A DNA stretch of 64,000 bases, taken from assembly GCF_900102745.1 (NCBI RefSeq), contig NZ_FMZF01000008.1:1-64000 (forward strand), given 5' to 3'. The notes under the pieces are model-generated. The model did no database searches, was not told the origin of the DNA, and saw nothing but the letters and a program-made list of their open reading frames with translations. The stretch is from Geodermatophilus telluris (lineage in GTDB: Bacteria; Actinomycetota; Actinomycetes; Mycobacteriales; Geodermatophilaceae). The position numbers and the translations under genes were made by a program. Shown here one piece after another: positions 62,250 through 64,000 of this stretch (the first letter of the stretch is position 1; every line of letters begins with the position of its first letter).

Positions 62250-64000
62250 TCAGCCGAACGCCTCGCGCATGCCCTCCGAGGCCGACCCGGTGTCCCCCGC
62301 CGGTGCGGGCAGCTGGCCCTCCTCGTGCTGCGACCGCCCGGCCATGCCCTCGACGGCGACCACCGCCGGGTCGACCCGCAGGACGGCGTACCCGGCGACC
62401 GCGCCGGCGCCGAAGCCGGGCGCGAAGACCCGCAGCGGCTCGGTGATCACGCCGTCGCGGACCGCGTCGGAGATGGCCAGCGGGATGCTCGCCGAGGACG
62501 TGTTGCCCACCTGCTCGATGTTGAAGTAGAGCTGGTCGGCGGTGAGCCCGGCCTTCTCCGCCAGGCCGATCACCATCGTCTTGTTCGCCTGGTGCGGCAC
62601 GATCAGGTCGATCGCGTCCATCAGCGACCCGTCCCGGCCGTCGGGGGCCGGCAGCCGCCCGAGCTCGTCGATCATCTGCGACAGGTAGCGGCCGGCCAGC
62701 GCCTTCACCTGCGGCCCGAACACGGTGATGTTGTTGTCGAACTCCGGGTTGGGCCACAGGATCGAGTTGACCTCGCTCGCCGGGCCGCTGGCGTAGGTCT
62801 TGAGGTAGTCGACGTCGCCGTCGGTGCCCTCGGGCGCGGGACCGATCACCAGGCCGGCCGCGCCGTCCCCGAAGATCATCCGCGAGGTGCGGACGTTGCC
62901 GATCTTGTCGGAGAACTTCTCCACGCAGACGACGAGCACCGGGCGCTCGACCTCCTGGAGCAGCCGGACGGCGTCCGCGACGCCGTAGGGCATGCCGGCG
63001 CAGGCGGCGATGAGGTCGTAGGCGGCGTAGACCTGGTGCATGCCGAGCTGGCCGCACAGGTAGGTGGCCAGCGACGGGATCAGCCGCGAGCTGGTGCAGG
63101 TGCACACCAGCACCCCGCCGATCTCCTCCGGCTGCCGGCCGGCCTTGTCCAGCGCCGCCTCGGCCGCCTGCAGGGCGAGCTCCTCCAGCGGCAGCGAGCT
63201 GTACTCGCGCTGCTCGATGCCGGTCTTGGAGCGGATCTCCTCCGCGCTCATCGGCGACCAGTTGTAGGCGGTGTTGCGGATCAGGTCGTCGTTGCCGCAC
63301 ACCTGGTCGCCGTGCACCGCGGCCAGCGCCTCCAGCCGCGGCTGCACCGCGAAGCGTCGGCGCACGTCGAGCTCCGGGTAGGGCCGCACCGGCGGCCGGG
63401 ACTCCCGCGGCCCGGCGACCTGGCGGGGGACCTCCCCGGCGCGCAGCCGGCGCAGGAAGCCGCGCACCTCCTTGTCCCGCGGGTGGAAGGCGACCACCCA
63501 GTCGTCGTCGCGCAGCTGGTCGGCCGAGGCGAGCTCGACCTGCGAGCGCTCCCACGGGTACTGGTTGTGCAGCACCATCGCCCAGCGGTGCAGCGCCTCG
63601 AGCTCGGGCACGTCCTCGGAGACGTCGAGGATGTCCGCGTAGTCGTACACCGGGTAGTCGGGGTCGTAGTGCGGCAGCCGGAAGGTCAGCGCGCCGGGCT
63701 GCTCGAGGAACTCCGCCACCGTGGGCTTGACGGCCGGCAGCGTCGAGGCGTGGTGCCGCCGGTTGGCGAACACGTCGAAGAGCACCTCGAAGATGCGGTC
63801 CTCGCAGGCCCCGTCCCACCGCGACGGCAGCTGCGGGTAGGCCTCCTGCACGCCGGAGACCTTCGCCTCGCCGTCCTCCCAGGGCTCCAGGACGGGCAGG
63901 AACACGTCGGGGCGCGTGCGCGGCAGGTCGCCCCAGCGGGTCGGCCGCTTGTCGTACATGGTGATCGAGAAGCGGTTGGCCCAGAACAGGTTGAGCGCCA
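62250..64000 (-). CDS. Ketoacyl-ACP synthase III-like protein with long N-terminal extension, 5' end cut by window edge
   Basis: The frame is open to the right edge; codons upstream of the ATG at 63959 (ALNLFWANRFSIT) continue the protein, so the true start is outside. The C-terminal 340 residues are a KAS III/thiolase fold with catalytic Cys in IAACAGMPYG, His in IVPHQANKTM and Asn in QVGNTSSAS. The N-terminal part of at least 210 residues (e.g. RIFEVLFDVFANRRHHAS, LPHYDPDYPVYDYADIL) matches no domain I know. The tail ends in an Asp/Gly/Ser-rich stretch. Location near ole and phaC suggests acyl-CoA condensation. Confidence 0.85.
   Translation of the reverse strand, partial: ALNLFWANRFSITMYDKRPTRWGDLPRTRPDVFLPVLEPWEDGEAKVSGVQEAYPQLPSRWDGACEDRIFEVLFDVFANRRHHASTLPAVKPTVAEFLEQPGALTFRLPHYDPDYPVYDYADILDVSEDVPELEALHRWAMVLHNQYPWERSQVELASADQLRDDDWVVAFHPRDKEVRGFLRRLRAGEVPRQVAGPRESRPPVRPYPELDVRRRFAVQPRLEALAAVHGDQVCGNDDLIRNTAYNWSPMSAEEIRSKTGIEQREYSSLPLEELALQAAEAALDKAGRQPEEIGGVLVCTCTSSRLIPSLATYLCGQLGMHQVYAAYDLIAACAGMPYGVADAVRLLQEVERPVLVVCVEKFSDKIGNVRTSRMIFGDGAAGLVIGPAPEGTDGDVDYLKTYASGPASEVNSILWPNPEFDNNITVFGPQVKALAGRYLSQMIDELGRLPAPDGRDGSLMDAIDLIVPHQANKTMVIGLAEKAGLTADQLYFNIEQVGNTSSASIPLAISDAVRDGVITEPLRVFAPGFGAGAVAGYAVLRVDPAVVAVEGMAGRSQHEEGQLPAPAGDTGSASEGMREAFG

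Overview
The window looks like chromosome of a very GC-rich actinobacterium. GTG and TTG starts are frequent, stop/start overlaps (GTGA, ATGA) are common, and F420/LLM-type oxidoreductases, a DUF222 (13E12-type) protein and a 7-iron ferredoxin are present. Gene content (box pathway, fused OleBC, short SARP regulators) suggests Geodermatophilaceae (Blastococcus, Geodermatophilus, Modestobacter); that placement is inference. I see no rRNA, tRNA, CRISPR array, transposase or phage gene, and no intergenic stretch longer than 300 bases. Both edges cut genes: a DUF222 protein on the left and a ketoacyl synthase III-like protein on the right.

Left part (1-15.1 kb), metabolic. A DUF222 gene lies behind a LexA-type box, followed by a GNAT gene. 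Then comes an aerobic benzoyl-CoA (box) operon: boxC, boxB, benzoate-CoA ligase, an FAD NAD(P)H reductase and a 7Fe ferredoxin. The last two probably replace the missing boxA. After it are an LLM oxidoreductase, an ABC exporter pair, serA, an SDR and an HpcH/HpaI aldolase.

Central part (15.1-47.3 kb), an unusual accessory island. It holds three subtilases without signal peptides, a stand-alone I9-like prodomain, an S41 peptidase, a JAMM peptidase and a DRGH endonuclease. It also holds an indoleamine 2,3-dioxygenase fused to cytochrome b5, and a six-gene operon of TIR protein, two membrane proteins (one with a zinc ribbon), vWA protein, PP2C phosphatase and kinase (a TerY-P-like triad). Further genes encode a TRAFs/TPR-SLOG-like protein with a SLATT-like partner, a lone SLOG protein, a second TIR-TM protein, a DyP peroxidase, and three paralogous short SARP (BTAD) regulators. 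Seven intergenic regions carry direct repeats of a heptamer close to GGTGACG at exactly 11-bp period. The last copy usually lies 9 nt before a -10-like hexamer, the geometry expected of SARP or OmpR-type activators. Five other genes share a GTATCAG motif 56-105 nt upstream. I propose a SARP-controlled protease/TIR/TerY-P stress or conflict system.

Right part (47.4-64 kb). A UPF0303/HbpS-like protein, alditol oxidase, ECF sigma/anti-sigma pair, ABC transporter, small HD hydrolase and beta-propeller protein come first. A long-chain olefin cluster follows (oleA, fused oleBC, oleD), then a class PhaC-like polyester synthase, an alpha/beta hydrolase and a ketoacyl synthase III with an unusual N-terminal extension.
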